A stretch of DNA of 64,000 nucleotides from Anammoximicrobium sp964486845 (GTDB lineage Bacteria; Planctomycetota; Planctomycetia; Pirellulales; Pirellulaceae), in contig CAZAQY010000013.1 of the NCBI GenBank assembly GCA_964486845.1, positions 3,525-67,524 of the forward strand. Reading direction: 5' to 3'. The notes beneath the pieces were generated by a model, which was not told the origin of the DNA, did not search any database, and saw only the letters and a program-made list of their open reading frames with translations. The translations under genes were made by a program, and so were the position numbers. Shown here piece by piece: positions 1-9,400 of the stretch (the first letter of the stretch is position 1; the number at the start of each line of letters is the position of its first letter).

Positions 1-1
1 G

Positions 2-934
2 TATTCGGTGGGCGCGGTGTTGTACGAAGCGCTCACCGGCCGCGTGCCGTTTTCCGGCGGCCCGTTGGACGTGCTGTTCGAGCAACGGCAACGGGCCCCG
101 CCGCCGCCCAGTGCGCTGGTCGCGCCGGTTCCGGAGGACCTCATCGTGCTCTACGCAGCTTCGCAATTCTCGCGGTGCATCGAGAAATGCCAACAGGCGA
201 TCGACCTGTTGGACCGCACCGGCGATTTCTGGGAAGTGAACATGGCTCGCTACCAGGTCGCTGCCAGCTTCTATCGTTTGGGCGATCTGCAGCGCGCCCA
301 AGAGGAAGCCCAGAAGATGTATCACTCCGGCTTGGAACTGGGAGACGTACAGGCCTCCGCCTTGGCCGTGGACATCCTGTCCAAAGCCGGTTGCGGAAAG
401 CTGCCGCGCGAGATGATCCAGGCCGAACTGGACCGCCCGCGCGGTACCGATGCGCAGACGACGTCTCAAATCCTGCAAGCGGAGGGCGTGCGTCTGCTGG
501 CCGAAGACGATTTCCGAGCCGCCGCCGCCGTCTTCCGACAAGGTTGGGAAATCGCCCGCCGGGCAGGAACGAAGAACACGTACGCCATCCCCTGCCTTCC
601 CTGGTTGGCCACGGCGCTCCGCCGGGAAGCGGAAAGAATACGCCAGACGGATCCGGCCCAGAGCCGCCGCTTGCTGCAGCAAGCACAACAGGCAGCGATC
701 CACGGCCGCCGGTTGGCGCGCAAGTTCCGCAACGACCTGCCCCCCTGCCTCCGCGAACTCGGCCTGATCTCCTCCGCCCTCGGACGCGATCGCGCCGCAC
801 GGCAGTTCTTTCACGAGAGCCTGGCGGTCGCCGTCGAACTGGACGCCCGCGATGAACACGAACAGGCGTCGCGGGCCAGCGCGGAACTGGACGCGAAACG
901 GCACGCTCAACCCGCTGGCCCCGACTGCTCATGA
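2..934 (+). CDS. Ser/Thr protein kinase-TPR protein, 3' part only
   Basis: The gene enters from the left edge, so its start is not seen. The first residues (YSVGAVLYEALTGRVPF) match subdomain IX of a Hanks-type Ser/Thr kinase, a cytoplasmic signalling enzyme. The expected end of the kinase fold (a run like 'EDL..LC.DLL..DP..RP') is missing: after PVPEDL the chain passes directly into alpha-helical TPR-like repeats (about residues 50-300; e.g. ARYQVAASFYRLGDLQRAQEEA). Planctomycete kinases of this kind often have a long ATPase region between kinase and TPRs, so an internal deletion is likely (inference). It ends in a stop at 934 with no obvious downstream partner on this strand. Confidence 0.75.
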   Translation, partial: YSVGAVLYEALTGRVPFSGGPLDVLFEQRQRAPPPPSALVAPVPEDLIVLYAASQFSRCIEKCQQAIDLLDRTGDFWEVNMARYQVAASFYRLGDLQRAQEEAQKMYHSGLELGDVQASALAVDILSKAGCGKLPREMIQAELDRPRGTDAQTTSQILQAEGVRLLAEDDFRAAAAVFRQGWEIARRAGTKNTYAIPCLPWLATALRREAERIRQTDPAQSRRLLQQAQQAAIHGRRLARKFRNDLPPCLRELGLISSALGRDRAARQFFHESLAVAVELDARDEHEQASRASAELDAKRHAQPAGPDCS

Positions 935-978
935 GCCCGGGATCTCGCGACACCGCGCCCCGCCAAAGTAGCCATCAC

Positions 979-1045
979 ACTCCGTGTGATGATCGCCAAG
1001 AAACACCCGACACGTTACTCCGTGTGATGATCGCCAAGAAACACC
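979..1045. repeat. 29-bp direct repeat, two copies
   Basis: Two identical 29-bp copies lie at 979-1007 and 1017-1045, nine bases apart, between the kinase gene and the oppositely oriented membrane-protein gene. The first copy is part of a perfect hairpin (ATCACAC-TCC-GTGTGAT, 974-990); the second keeps only the right arm. There are only two copies, so this is not a CRISPR. It may be part of a dispersed repeat family or a transcription end signal for the two converging genes. Confidence 0.7.
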
Positions 1046-1069
1046 GGCCTCTTGTTTCTCGAATGCTGC

Positions 1070-2086
1070 TTAGCGCGAATCACTCATGAACGCGTCGACT
1101 TCGGACGCCGCCTTCAACGGGTACAGCAAAGCGGCGAAGCCCGACTCTGCCAGCAATCCCACCAGGCGGGAGAGAACCGCGCAGATCGTGGCCGCCCCGG
1201 CGCCAAACGGCCCCGACAACAGCGTCATCACCACGTACTCGCGGACGCCGAGGCCGCCCGGCACCATCGACATGAATCCGAGCACGAGCGACAGCGCGGC
1301 GCAGGCCGTCAGCGACGGCCAATCCTGCAACTCGACCGGCCTCGCCGTAAGCGTTGGAATCGCGCGCAGCGTGAGCCACAGGCTGAGCCCCATCAAGGCC
1401 CAGCCTGCCACGTTGATCACCCAGCCGAACAGCATCAGCCGGTAATCGAGTCCGGCCAGCGCGCGATCGATGTCGGGGTTCACCTTCTTGGCTCCGACGA
1501 TCTTGACCAATCGCCGAAAGACCGGCGGCACCGTCGGCCCGCCGATGCCGACCATCAACCCGACGGCCACCAATACCAGCCACATCTGGTCCCGGTACAA
1601 CACGCCCAAGATCGCCGCCGCCGTGAACGCACCCACGGCCATCATGGTCAGCGTTTCGACGAACACCGCAGAGACGGCCACCGACGTGTCCACGCGGGGG
1701 CTGCGGATCATTCCGCTGCGGATCACGACGACCAGCGTTTTGCCCGGAAAGTACTTGCCCAGGTGTCCCGTGTAGTAAGCGCGCAGCGAATCCAGCCAAC
1801 GAGGCCGCTGGCCCATCGCCTGCATCGTGCGGTGCCAAAAGACCCAGCACGGCGCGGTCGCGGCCAGATAGACCACGCCGGATGCCAGGAGCCAGCCGAG
1901 ATGCACCTGGTTCAACGCAAACTGTTTGGCCTGAAGTTCGCCAATCGCCTTGTCAACCGTGTGCCAGATGCCGACGCCGACCAGCACCAGAATCAGCAGA
2001 CGTACTGAATGCTTGGCGGTCTTGACGATTCGGTCCCGTCGGGAAGGAATTTCAGAATTCAAGCGGCCGCCTCCTGCATGGGCCAT
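1070..2086 (-). CDS. Lysylphosphatidylglycerol-synthase-like / UPF0104 membrane protein
   Basis: An integral membrane protein of 338 residues with about eight hydrophobic spans, starting with one near residues 20-40 (VRLLILVLVGVGIWH). It resembles the flippase-like transmembrane domain found at the N terminus of MprF and in stand-alone UPF0104 proteins; typical family features are the segment around GHLGKYFPGK and the glycine-rich MVPGGLGVREY. Such proteins move or modify lipids; the substrate here is unknown. I chose the ATG at 2086 because longer reading frames run into the upstream gene, which ends at 2104. The 17-nt gap suggests the two genes are co-transcribed. Confidence 0.8.
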   Translation of the reverse strand: MAHAGGGRLNSEIPSRRDRIVKTAKHSVRLLILVLVGVGIWHTVDKAIGELQAKQFALNQVHLGWLLASGVVYLAATAPCWVFWHRTMQAMGQRPRWLDSLRAYYTGHLGKYFPGKTLVVVIRSGMIRSPRVDTSVAVSAVFVETLTMMAVGAFTAAAILGVLYRDQMWLVLVAVGLMVGIGGPTVPPVFRRLVKIVGAKKVNPDIDRALAGLDYRLMLFGWVINVAGWALMGLSLWLTLRAIPTLTARPVELQDWPSLTACAALSLVLGFMSMVPGGLGVREYVVMTLLSGPFGAGAATICAVLSRLVGLLAESGFAALLYPLKAASEVDAFMSDSR

Positions 2087-2103
2087 CGTGGCGCATCCCA
2101 ACC

Positions 2104-4140
2104 CTACGGGGACGAATCCGATTTCTCGCCGGCCGAGGACAGCACCGAGCCAGGCATGGTGAAGTGTTTGTAGATCGGCAGGTGGCGGTAGTAGACTTCC
2201 AGCAGGTAGATGCTCAGGCAGGTCGTGTACAGCCGCCCGCCGTGGTTTCCCCAGCGATCGTTGGTGGGGTCCCAGCTGCCCTGTTCCCGGCCAGCCTGGA
2301 CCTGGTGCTCCGGAACCGCTTGCCGCATGACCTTGTTCCACGCCTCCCAGTCCTTACCGCCCATGTGGTGCAGGACCTGAGTGGCGTAGTACCAGTAGTA
2401 CAGATCCTGTTCCTCGTAGTTGATCCGGTTCCGCAGCAGGTAATCCACGCCGGTGCGCAGCCGCGGTTCGTCGTGCGGCCAGCCCAAGTACTGGCGGCAC
2501 AGGAGCGCTTCGGCCGTCATCGACAGCAGCGGTTCGCCCTGAGGCTGGTAGGCGTAGGAGCTGCCGTCCTTCGTGGCGCTGTCCAAGTACTTCCTGATCC
2601 CGTCCAGTGTGGGGCTTTGCACCGTCAAACCCGCCATCAATCCGCTCTGCAACGCCATCACGAACCAGCCGGTCACCGACGTGTCGCTGTCCTCGCGCGG
2701 GACGTACCGCCAGCCGCCCATCGGCGATTGGGCCTTGGACGCGTAATCCAACGCCTTCTGAGCCGCCTGGCGATACCGCGGATCCTTCGTCATGCCGTAC
2801 AACTCGCACAACACGATCGTGGCCTGAGCCTGCGAGTACAGCCGGTGGTTGAAGCCGCCTTCGCGAAAAAAGTTGCCGTCCGCGTCCTGCATCCGAACCA
2901 GCGCATCAACGCCGTTCTCGACGTTCCGCCGGTACTTGCCCGACTTGTGCGTCTGCCCGTTGCCCTGCAGGGCCAGCAGCGCCATCGCCGTGGCGGCGAG
3001 TTCATTCTCGTAGCCGCCGCCGTCGCTGTAAGGCCCTTGAAGACTCCACAGTCCCGTGCGGGCGTTCTGCTGCCGGACCAGCCACTCCAGGCCCCGTTGG
3101 ACAGCCCCTTCGGTCGTGGCGTTACCCCCATAGGCGCCCAACAAGGCCTCCTTGGCCCCCTTCTCGCGGCCCGTCAGCGCCAGCCCGATCGACGGCGCGA
3201 CCATGTCGCTGACCGAATGGACCGCATCTAAGCTCAGCAGACTTGGGTCCAGTTGCGGCGGCGCGGCAAAGGGATCGTCCACCTTCAGCAAATCGAAGGA
3301 CAACGCAGGCTCCTTGATGTCGGGCAATTCCATCCGGCCCAAATCTTGCAGGATGTCCTCTTCCAGCTGCAGCCCTTCGGTTTCTGCGTAAATGGCTTCA
3401 ATCTGGACCTTGTTTTCCCGGTTGGCGGAGAGATAGAAGACGCCCATCAGGATCAGGGCGATCATGTGGACGACGCCGCTGACCAGCCACGGCGGCGCCG
3501 CTCGCACCGCCTTTTCGGTGACCTCCTCCGACTCCGCCTCCTCGTCGCTGTCGGTACGGATCGCCGGCGCGCCGATGGCAAACGCGGCCATCGGGTCTGC
3601 GTCCAGGGGAAGCGGCTGAGCGGGCGTGGGTGGCGAACGGTGGGGCGCCAACCCACCGGTGGCAAAGTCTGCGTTCAAGGGAAGCGGCTGAGCGGGGGTG
3701 GACGCCGTACTCGCCGTCCCGGCGGTCGCAGAACGCGAACTGGACTTGCGCCGCTTCGATGTCGCCTTGGCCTTGGCCGAAGCCGCGTTGACCAGCGCGA
3801 CGTAGCCCGTGGACGACGGCGGCGCCACCTGGACGGGACTCGGCTGGGCCAAGGGAATCGGCCGCGCGGGCGCGGTCGCGCCGTGGGACCGAGCCGGGAC
3901 GCCTTGCGGAGTGGGGCTGGGAACCGGAACCGCTTGCGGCCAAGCTGTCACCGCGACGGGCAGAACCGACGGAGCTTGCGAGGACACGCCCAGCGGAACA
4001 GTCGAAGTCGCCACGGGCACACCCCCTGCCGCATAAGGGTCCCCGGCAGCCGACGGCGTCCCTCTGGGGGACAGTACCTCCTGCGGCGGCAAGACCGGCT
4101 GAGCCCTAGGCAATTGCGAATTCTGCTCACGACCGGCCAT
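2104..4140 (-). CDS. Prenyltransferase/squalene-cyclase repeat protein with proline-rich N terminus
   Basis: 678 residues in two parts. Residues 1-280 are low-complexity and rich in Pro, Ala and Ser, followed by one membrane span (WLVSGVVHMIALILMGVFYLSA). The C-terminal half (about 400-670) is an alpha-toroid of prenyltransferase/squalene-oxidase repeats, e.g. GLEWLVRQQNARTGLW, ALDYASKAQSPMGGWRY and GSWDPTNDRWGNHGGRLYTTCLSIY. I see no clear DxDD cyclase motif, so it is probably not an active terpene cyclase. The family is common in planctomycetes as cell-envelope proteins of unknown role. The start at 4140 (MAGREQNSQ) is preferred because the frame upstream is not protein-like. Confidence 0.8.
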   Translation of the reverse strand: MAGREQNSQLPRAQPVLPPQEVLSPRGTPSAAGDPYAAGGVPVATSTVPLGVSSQAPSVLPVAVTAWPQAVPVPSPTPQGVPARSHGATAPARPIPLAQPSPVQVAPPSSTGYVALVNAASAKAKATSKRRKSSSRSATAGTASTASTPAQPLPLNADFATGGLAPHRSPPTPAQPLPLDADPMAAFAIGAPAIRTDSDEEAESEEVTEKAVRAAPPWLVSGVVHMIALILMGVFYLSANRENKVQIEAIYAETEGLQLEEDILQDLGRMELPDIKEPALSFDLLKVDDPFAAPPQLDPSLLSLDAVHSVSDMVAPSIGLALTGREKGAKEALLGAYGGNATTEGAVQRGLEWLVRQQNARTGLWSLQGPYSDGGGYENELAATAMALLALQGNGQTHKSGKYRRNVENGVDALVRMQDADGNFFREGGFNHRLYSQAQATIVLCELYGMTKDPRYRQAAQKALDYASKAQSPMGGWRYVPREDSDTSVTGWFVMALQSGLMAGLTVQSPTLDGIRKYLDSATKDGSSYAYQPQGEPLLSMTAEALLCRQYLGWPHDEPRLRTGVDYLLRNRINYEEQDLYYWYYATQVLHHMGGKDWEAWNKVMRQAVPEHQVQAGREQGSWDPTNDRWGNHGGRLYTTCLSIYLLEVYYRHLPIYKHFTMPGSVLSSAGEKSDSSP

Positions 4141-4400
4141 CGACAAGCCACCCCCCCCATACGCAAGCAGGCTTGCGCGAAAAAGCCCGGCAAGAACCGC
4201 CGGGCAGCGTCTTGAGCGACCCGAAGAACACCAACCGCTCCGTCCTGGCCTGGATTCCAGCGCGCCCCGAATCGCCCACCTGCCGCGGGTGGTTTTGCAG
4301 CCCTCGCCCAACAACCACCCCCCTGCGATGAGTCTAGCAGTCTGAAACGTATGCGCCAAGCAAAGAAGTCATTGGCACTGCGAAACTTAGATCCCCCCTC
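4141..4400. other. Intergenic, no gene seen
   Basis: This stretch separates the leftward envelope genes from the rightward tRNA. The minus strand stays open here but the translation is low-quality and lacks a ribosome site. The promoter of the leftward pair is probably here, but I could not pin a convincing -35/-10 pair. Confidence 0.5.
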
Positions 4401-4428
4401 TCGACATTCGCGGCGTGTCCGCTATATT
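4401..4428 (+). promoter_or_regulatory. Sigma-70-type promoter of tRNA-fMet
   Basis: TCGACA at 4401-4406 and TATATT at 4423-4428, each one mismatch from the TTGACA/TATAAT consensus, with a 16-bp spacer. Transcription would begin about 4435, eight bases before the mature tRNA. Confidence 0.65.
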
Positions 4429-4442
4429 ATTGCCAAGATCGA

Positions 4443-4516
<74 letters not shown>

Positions 4517-4565
4517 CTTGACCCCACCAGAGCGAAAATACCGCTACCCACGGGTTAACGCACCA

Positions 4566-4593
4566 AGCCGAGGCTCGACGCCCCGGCTTTTTT
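4566..4593 (+). terminator. Intrinsic terminator after tRNA-fMet
   Basis: The stem AGCCG(A)GG / CC(C)CGGCT with one mismatch is followed by a six-T tract (4588-4593), about 50 bases past the tRNA end. Confidence 0.75.
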
Positions 4594-4753
4594 CGTTGAA
4601 TCCCAAGTTCCTGCAACGGGTTACGATCGGCCGTTTGTCTCGGCTGTCTGTCTCTGCGTCGAAAACAGAGACATTCCAGCTCACCCCTCATTGGTGCTGA
4701 TCCCGCCTCCAGGACGCCAAAGTCTCGGATGTCTCTTTTCCGGGTTATGACCC

Positions 4754-4813
4754 ACTTTCCGGCTCCCTATAGCGAGCCGGAAAGTCACATTCCGGCTCGC
4801 GAAGGGAGCCGGA
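4754..4813. repeat. Two tandem hairpins sharing CCGGCTC/GAGCCGG arms
   Basis: The first hairpin has perfect 12-bp arms (ACTTTCCGGCTC at 4754-4765, GAGCCGGAAAGT at 4774-4785). The second has 8-bp arms (TCCGGCTC at 4791-4798, GAGCCGGA at 4806-4813). They lie between the tRNA terminator and the converging WYL-like gene. The rest of 4594-4850 holds no gene I can support. Confidence 0.75.
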
Positions 4814-4850
4814 CACTCTTCGAAAAAGACGAGCGACCGCACCGTCCTCG

Positions 4851-5096
4851 TCAGCCCACCATAGCCACCGGCATCAGGAAGTCCGCAGCCCGCGCCAGTT
4901 GCACGTTCTGGCAGCGATCCAGATAGAACTGCCGGGGTTCTTCGCGGCTGAGGCACAGGGCCAGAAAGCGGTCTTTGCCTAGGAATCGGATCGGGCTGAC
5001 CACTCGGCGAGTGATGGCTCCCTTTGCGTCGCAGTAGTCGAATGTGACGACCAGGTCGTCGGATTGATGTATGGCTCGGTAGATTAGTTGACGCAT
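4851..5096 (-). CDS. Small WYL-domain-like protein
   Basis: 81 residues covering little more than a WYL-type core: a first strand pair (LVVTFDYCDAKGAITRRVVSPI), then RFLALCLSREEPRQFYLDR, matching the 'wYL.a....R.FrldRi' end of WYL domains. WYL domains bind nucleic acid or ligands and usually sit behind an HTH in regulators; here there is no HTH, so it may be a stand-alone sensor or RNA-binding protein. The ATG at 5096 has a strong site (AGAGGAG) nine bases upstream, which decides the start over a TTG at 5126. Confidence 0.65.
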   Translation of the reverse strand: MRQLIYRAIHQSDDLVVTFDYCDAKGAITRRVVSPIRFLGKDRFLALCLSREEPRQFYLDRCQNVQLARAADFLMPVAMVG

Positions 5097-5390
5097 GTTC
5101 GGGCTCCTCTTGGACTGACAAGACAATTATCCCGGCGCGGCGTGACACGGTTGGTCCACCGCGAAATGTCTCGATCGACGCGGGGGTGGCGGGCCGTTTC
5201 TCCGGGCAACACGTGGCCACGTGGCGGCGTCCGAGGTCCGGTTGCGGACGATTTGGCCGGGATCGGTCCCCCAACGCGACACGGGCCAACGTGGGCCACG
5301 AGGGCGGGGATCATCGGCCAACCGGCGACAAGACCACTTGGACCTCGGACGCTTCCGCGTGGCGCCTACCGCAAGTCCGGCCGCGTTGCC
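5097..5390. other. Intergenic with 14-bp palindrome
   Basis: No gene is supported. CACGTGGCCACGTG at 5210-5223 is a perfect 14-bp palindrome and could be an operator between the two leftward genes. Confidence 0.45.
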
Positions 5391-5903
5391 TCAAGCTACC
5401 GCCCCCAGTTCGGCACGCAATCGCCACAGAGCTTGGTTTCGCCAACGACGAATTGCCTCCACGCGGACCCGCCATCGGGCCGCGATTACCGAATCCGGCT
5501 CGGCCCTGAGGAAATGCTGCTCAAAGGCCATACGCTGTCGCCGATTGCAGCGTGACAAGGCGACAACGGCGGTCGCGAAGGCTTCCTCACGCACCAGCCG
5601 CTCAAGCGGTGGCTCGGCTTCCCTTGGGTCGGGAAGTCGTGACGGATTCACGGAGCAATAGCTGAGCGTGCCTGCCCGCCGACGTGCGGTGTGCCGCTCC
5701 TTTTGCCACTGGCGGCGTGCGATGGCACGGATACGGCGCTGTTGAGGCTTCGTCCAGTCGATCTCCGAGGTATCCAGCTGGAGACACTGGACCCAGACTT
5801 CCTGATACAGGTCCTCGACGCCGTGTCGTCGGGCCATTTCGGCGATCCACGGCTTACACTGTTCGATCTGCTGCGCTCTGAGGGTGTTAATCGTGCTGTC
5901 CAT
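5391..5903 (-). CDS. ECF-like / sigma-70 family factor
   Basis: 170 residues. The N-terminal part (about 10-70) has a region-2-like block with DLYQEVWVQCLQL, the core-polymerase-binding helix of sigma-70 proteins, followed by a basic segment. The C-terminal part (about 105-165; LVREEAFATAVVALSRCNRRQRMAFEQHF, then VIAARWRVRVEAIRRWRNQALWRLR) looks like the region 4 helix-turn-helix. Planctomycetes have many such divergent factors. It would direct RNA polymerase to particular promoters. A GGAGG site lies just before the ATG at 5903. No anti-sigma gene is visible next to it. Confidence 0.65.
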   Translation of the reverse strand: MDSTINTLRAQQIEQCKPWIAEMARRHGVEDLYQEVWVQCLQLDTSEIDWTKPQQRRIRAIARRQWQKERHTARRRAGTLSYCSVNPSRLPDPREAEPPLERLVREEAFATAVVALSRCNRRQRMAFEQHFLRAEPDSVIAARWRVRVEAIRRWRNQALWRLRAELGAVA

Positions 5904-6406
5904 CTGATCCTCCTACCGCGGCCGCCTCCCAGGAGGGACCGTCGCCTGGAGCTGCCCGGGCGGACGGCAAGCCTCGAAACGACGCTGGAAGGCGAAACGG
6001 GAAAGAAGGTTGCTCCGATCGGCGGTGAGCCAAAGGCTCAGCGGAGCACCGGCCGCACCCAGGCGGCGGAGGGTAGCGACCTCCGTGATGACAGGCGATC
6101 CGTCGTAGATACTCAACTTTTGGCCGGCGCCGTGACACGTCTGGTCAAGCGGCGCGAGTTCTTTTCCAGCCACGCCAACGGCGGGGGCGCTGGCCGTGGT
6201 GACGTCGTACGAAAGTCGCCGCAGGACGCGACCTGGGCGAAAGGGGGCGTCGTCGGCGCACGACCCACCCGACTTCAATCACGTGGTCTGTTCCGACGCG
6301 CGCTCCGCAGGGGCTGCAACGCAAGAGCCTGCGTGTTAAACTGCCGCCTGCGTCGCCACCGAGGAGTTGAACGTTCCAATCCGAATAGAGCCGCCAGGGG
6401 ATTGTC
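5904..6406. other. Intergenic between sigma factor and type IIG enzyme
   Basis: About 500 bases between divergently transcribed genes. The minus strand has an open frame of 121 codons (5913-6278), but I see no ribosome site and recognise no fold, so I do not call it. The promoters of both flanking genes should lie here. Confidence 0.5.
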
Positions 6407-9400
6407 GTGCCGATTGAACGGAAACCGCTATTTCGCCCTGACGTAATGCACCAGCATCTGGTCGCATTCCAACTGCCGGAACGCGTACAGACGTTCCGTC
6501 CGAAGCTGACGCACTGGGCTGACCTGATCGCGTCTGGCCGGGCCGACAAGCTGAACGAGAAGGAACTACTGCCCGACTTCCTGACGGATTTCTTCGTCGA
6601 ACTACTGGGTTACACGCGGCCCGCGGATGGCGGCCAACGCTACACGCTGTCTCGCGAAAAACACGTCCAAGTAGACGGCAAGTACGCGGATGCCGTACTT
6701 GGGGACTTCAACGGCCACGAACGGCCCATTCTGGCCGTGGAAGGCAAAGGCACGAAGGATCCGCTGGATCGTCCCTGGGCCGGGCGGAAGATGTCGGCGG
6801 TGGATCAAGGCTATCGCTACGCCATCAACTTGCCGTGCGATTGGATTGTAATTACCTCGATGCGGCAGGTGCGGCTTTACTACAAGGGTGCGGACCAACT
6901 GACCTACGAACGGTTCGACGCCGAGGCGCTGGCCGACAACGAAAACATGCTCCGTCAGTTTGTGTACTTGCTCGGCGCCGAGCGCGCGGTCCCAGCGGAG
7001 GGACGCTGCCATCTGTACGCCTTGCTTGCCGAGTCGGAAAAGGTCGGCCGGGAACTGACCAAGAAGTTCTACGTCCAATACGGGGATATGCGGCAAGACG
7101 CCTTTGCCCGGCTGTGCCAGGATAATCCCCAGACGCCGCCCAAGACCGTCTTGTCATCCACGCAGAAGTTGCTGGACCGCGTGCTCTTCTGTGCGTTTGC
7201 GGAAGATCGCGGTCTGCTGCCCGTCGACACCATCCGCAAGGCGTATGAGCACCGCGACCCGTACCATCCGCGGCCAATCTACGACAACTTCCGCGGGCTG
7301 TTCCAGGCCATCAATGGCGGCAATGCGGCGTTGGGCATCCACGCCTACAACGGTGGCCTGTTCGCCGAAGACGCGAGTCTGGACGGCCTGCAAGTGTCGG
7401 ACGAGGTCTGCGGTTATTTCCGTGACCTGGGCGACTATGACTACAGACCGCCCCATCAAGCCGCCGTGGCGACGGGCAAAGGGACGCTGATCGACGTCGA
7501 CATCTTGGGCCACATCTTCGAGCAGTCGATCACCGACCTGGAACGGCTGCGCAACGAATTGGACGGCGTGGACGAGCCCAAGTCTCGACGGAAGAAGGAA
7601 GGGGCCTTCTACACGCCGTCGTTCATCACACGCTACATCATCGAACAAGCGTTGGGCGGCGTGCTGCGGGATCGTTTTGAGAGACTGCGACAGAAACAGC
7701 AGGAGGTGGCTCGCGGCACGGCTCGCAGCACTCTGGCCGATCCGACGGTGTACGCGCTGGACAAACTGAAGAAGCCAGAGCGCACGGCGCTGGTCGAGTT
7801 CTGGGAAGGATGGCAGGACGAATTGGCCGCCATCCGCCTGTTGGACCCGGCGTGCGGGAGCGGTGCGTTCCTGATTCAGGCGTTCGATCAACTGTACGCC
7901 GAGTATCAGGCGTCGAACGACCGGTTGAAGGAACTCGGCGTGAACCGTCCACTCTTGGATCTTGACAAGCGGATTCTGCAGGACAACCTCTACGGCGTGG
8001 ATTTGAACGACGAGGCAGTCGAGATCTGCCGGCTGAGCCTGTGGATCAAGACGGCCCATCGGGGCAAGCCGCTGACCAGCCTCGACCGCACAATCTGCGT
8101 GGGCAACAGCATCGTTGCCGATCCGGCGGTCGATCCCAAGGCATTCGACTGGCAACAGAACTTCCCCGAAGTGTTTCGCGACGGTGGCTTCGATGTGGTT
8201 GTCGCCAACCCGCCGTACGTCCGGCAGGAGCTTTTACAGCCGAGCAAGCCGTACTTGGAAACAGCGTATCGGACCTACCACGGCATGGCCGACCTGTACG
8301 TGTACTTCTACGAGTTGGGGTTGCGGCTGTTGAAACCGGGTGGCCGGTTGTCCTTCATCGTGACGAACAAGTGGATGAAGGCCAACTACGGCGAGCCGCT
8401 GCGGCGGTTCTTCGGCGAGCACGCCTGGATCGAGTCCGTCGTCGACTTCGGCCACGCCAAACAGATTTTCGAGGACGCCGACGTGTTTCCGTCGATTTTG
8501 GTCGCGCGGCGACCGACGGACGAACCGAAGCCGACCGCGGCCCGGCTATGTTCGATTCCGCGAGAACAGCTGCGGATCGACGACCTGAGCCGGCAGATCG
8601 AAGAGGAAGGAGTCGAACTCTCGCTTGCGCGGTTCGGTGCCGATGCGTGGCAGTTGGAGCCAGATGCCGTTTTGAAGCTCTGTGAACGGATCCGCAACGA
8701 ACGCGTCCCTATGGGCGAGTTTGCTCGCGCAAATCCCGCTCGTGGCATCCTCACAGGCTTGAACGAGGCCTTCCTGATCGATACGGCGACCAAGAATGCA
8801 TTGGTTGAAGCGGACGCCAACTGTTCAGGGATCATCAAGCCCTACGTGCGCGGCCAGGACATCGACCGCTGGACCTCCGGCTGGGCCGGTCTGTGGATGA
8901 TCGTCTTCAAGTCGAGCGGCGACCACACGTGGCCGTGGTCCGACGCGGCGGAGAACGCCGAAGATGTGTTCCGCCGGACCTACCCCAGCATCCATGCTCG
9001 ATTCAAGCCGTTGGAGCCCGCACTGCGCAAGCGGCAAGATCAGGGAAAGAACTGGTGGGAGCTGCGTTCGTGTGCCTATTGGAATGAATTCGAGCGGCCC
9101 AAGATCGTGTACCAGGAAATCCAGTTTCACCCCAGCTACGCATTTGATCGCGCTGGGATGTTCGGAAACAACAAGACGTTCTTCGTGCCGTGCGAAGACC
9201 TTTACCTCCTCGCCGTCCTGAACTCGCCCCTCATGTGGTGGTACAACTGGCGGTACCTGCCGCACATGAAAGACGAGGCATTGTCTCCAGTGGGGTTCCT
9301 GATGGAAACACTGCCGATCGCACAGCCGACCGATACCGTCCGCGAGAGGACGGTACAGGGTGCCCAACGTCTCATCGACATTCGGCAGGCCGAACAGACG

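Noticed and set aside
979..1045. CRISPR array
   Set aside because: Only two repeats, with a 9-bp interval, far shorter than spacers, and no cas genes in the window.
2104..4140. Active squalene/hopene cyclase
   Set aside because: The toroid repeats are present but the DxDD acid motif is not evident; the protein has a different N-terminal half.
5913..6278. 121-codon minus-strand frame upstream of the sigma factor
   Set aside because: No ribosome site, no recognisable fold; not strong enough to annotate.
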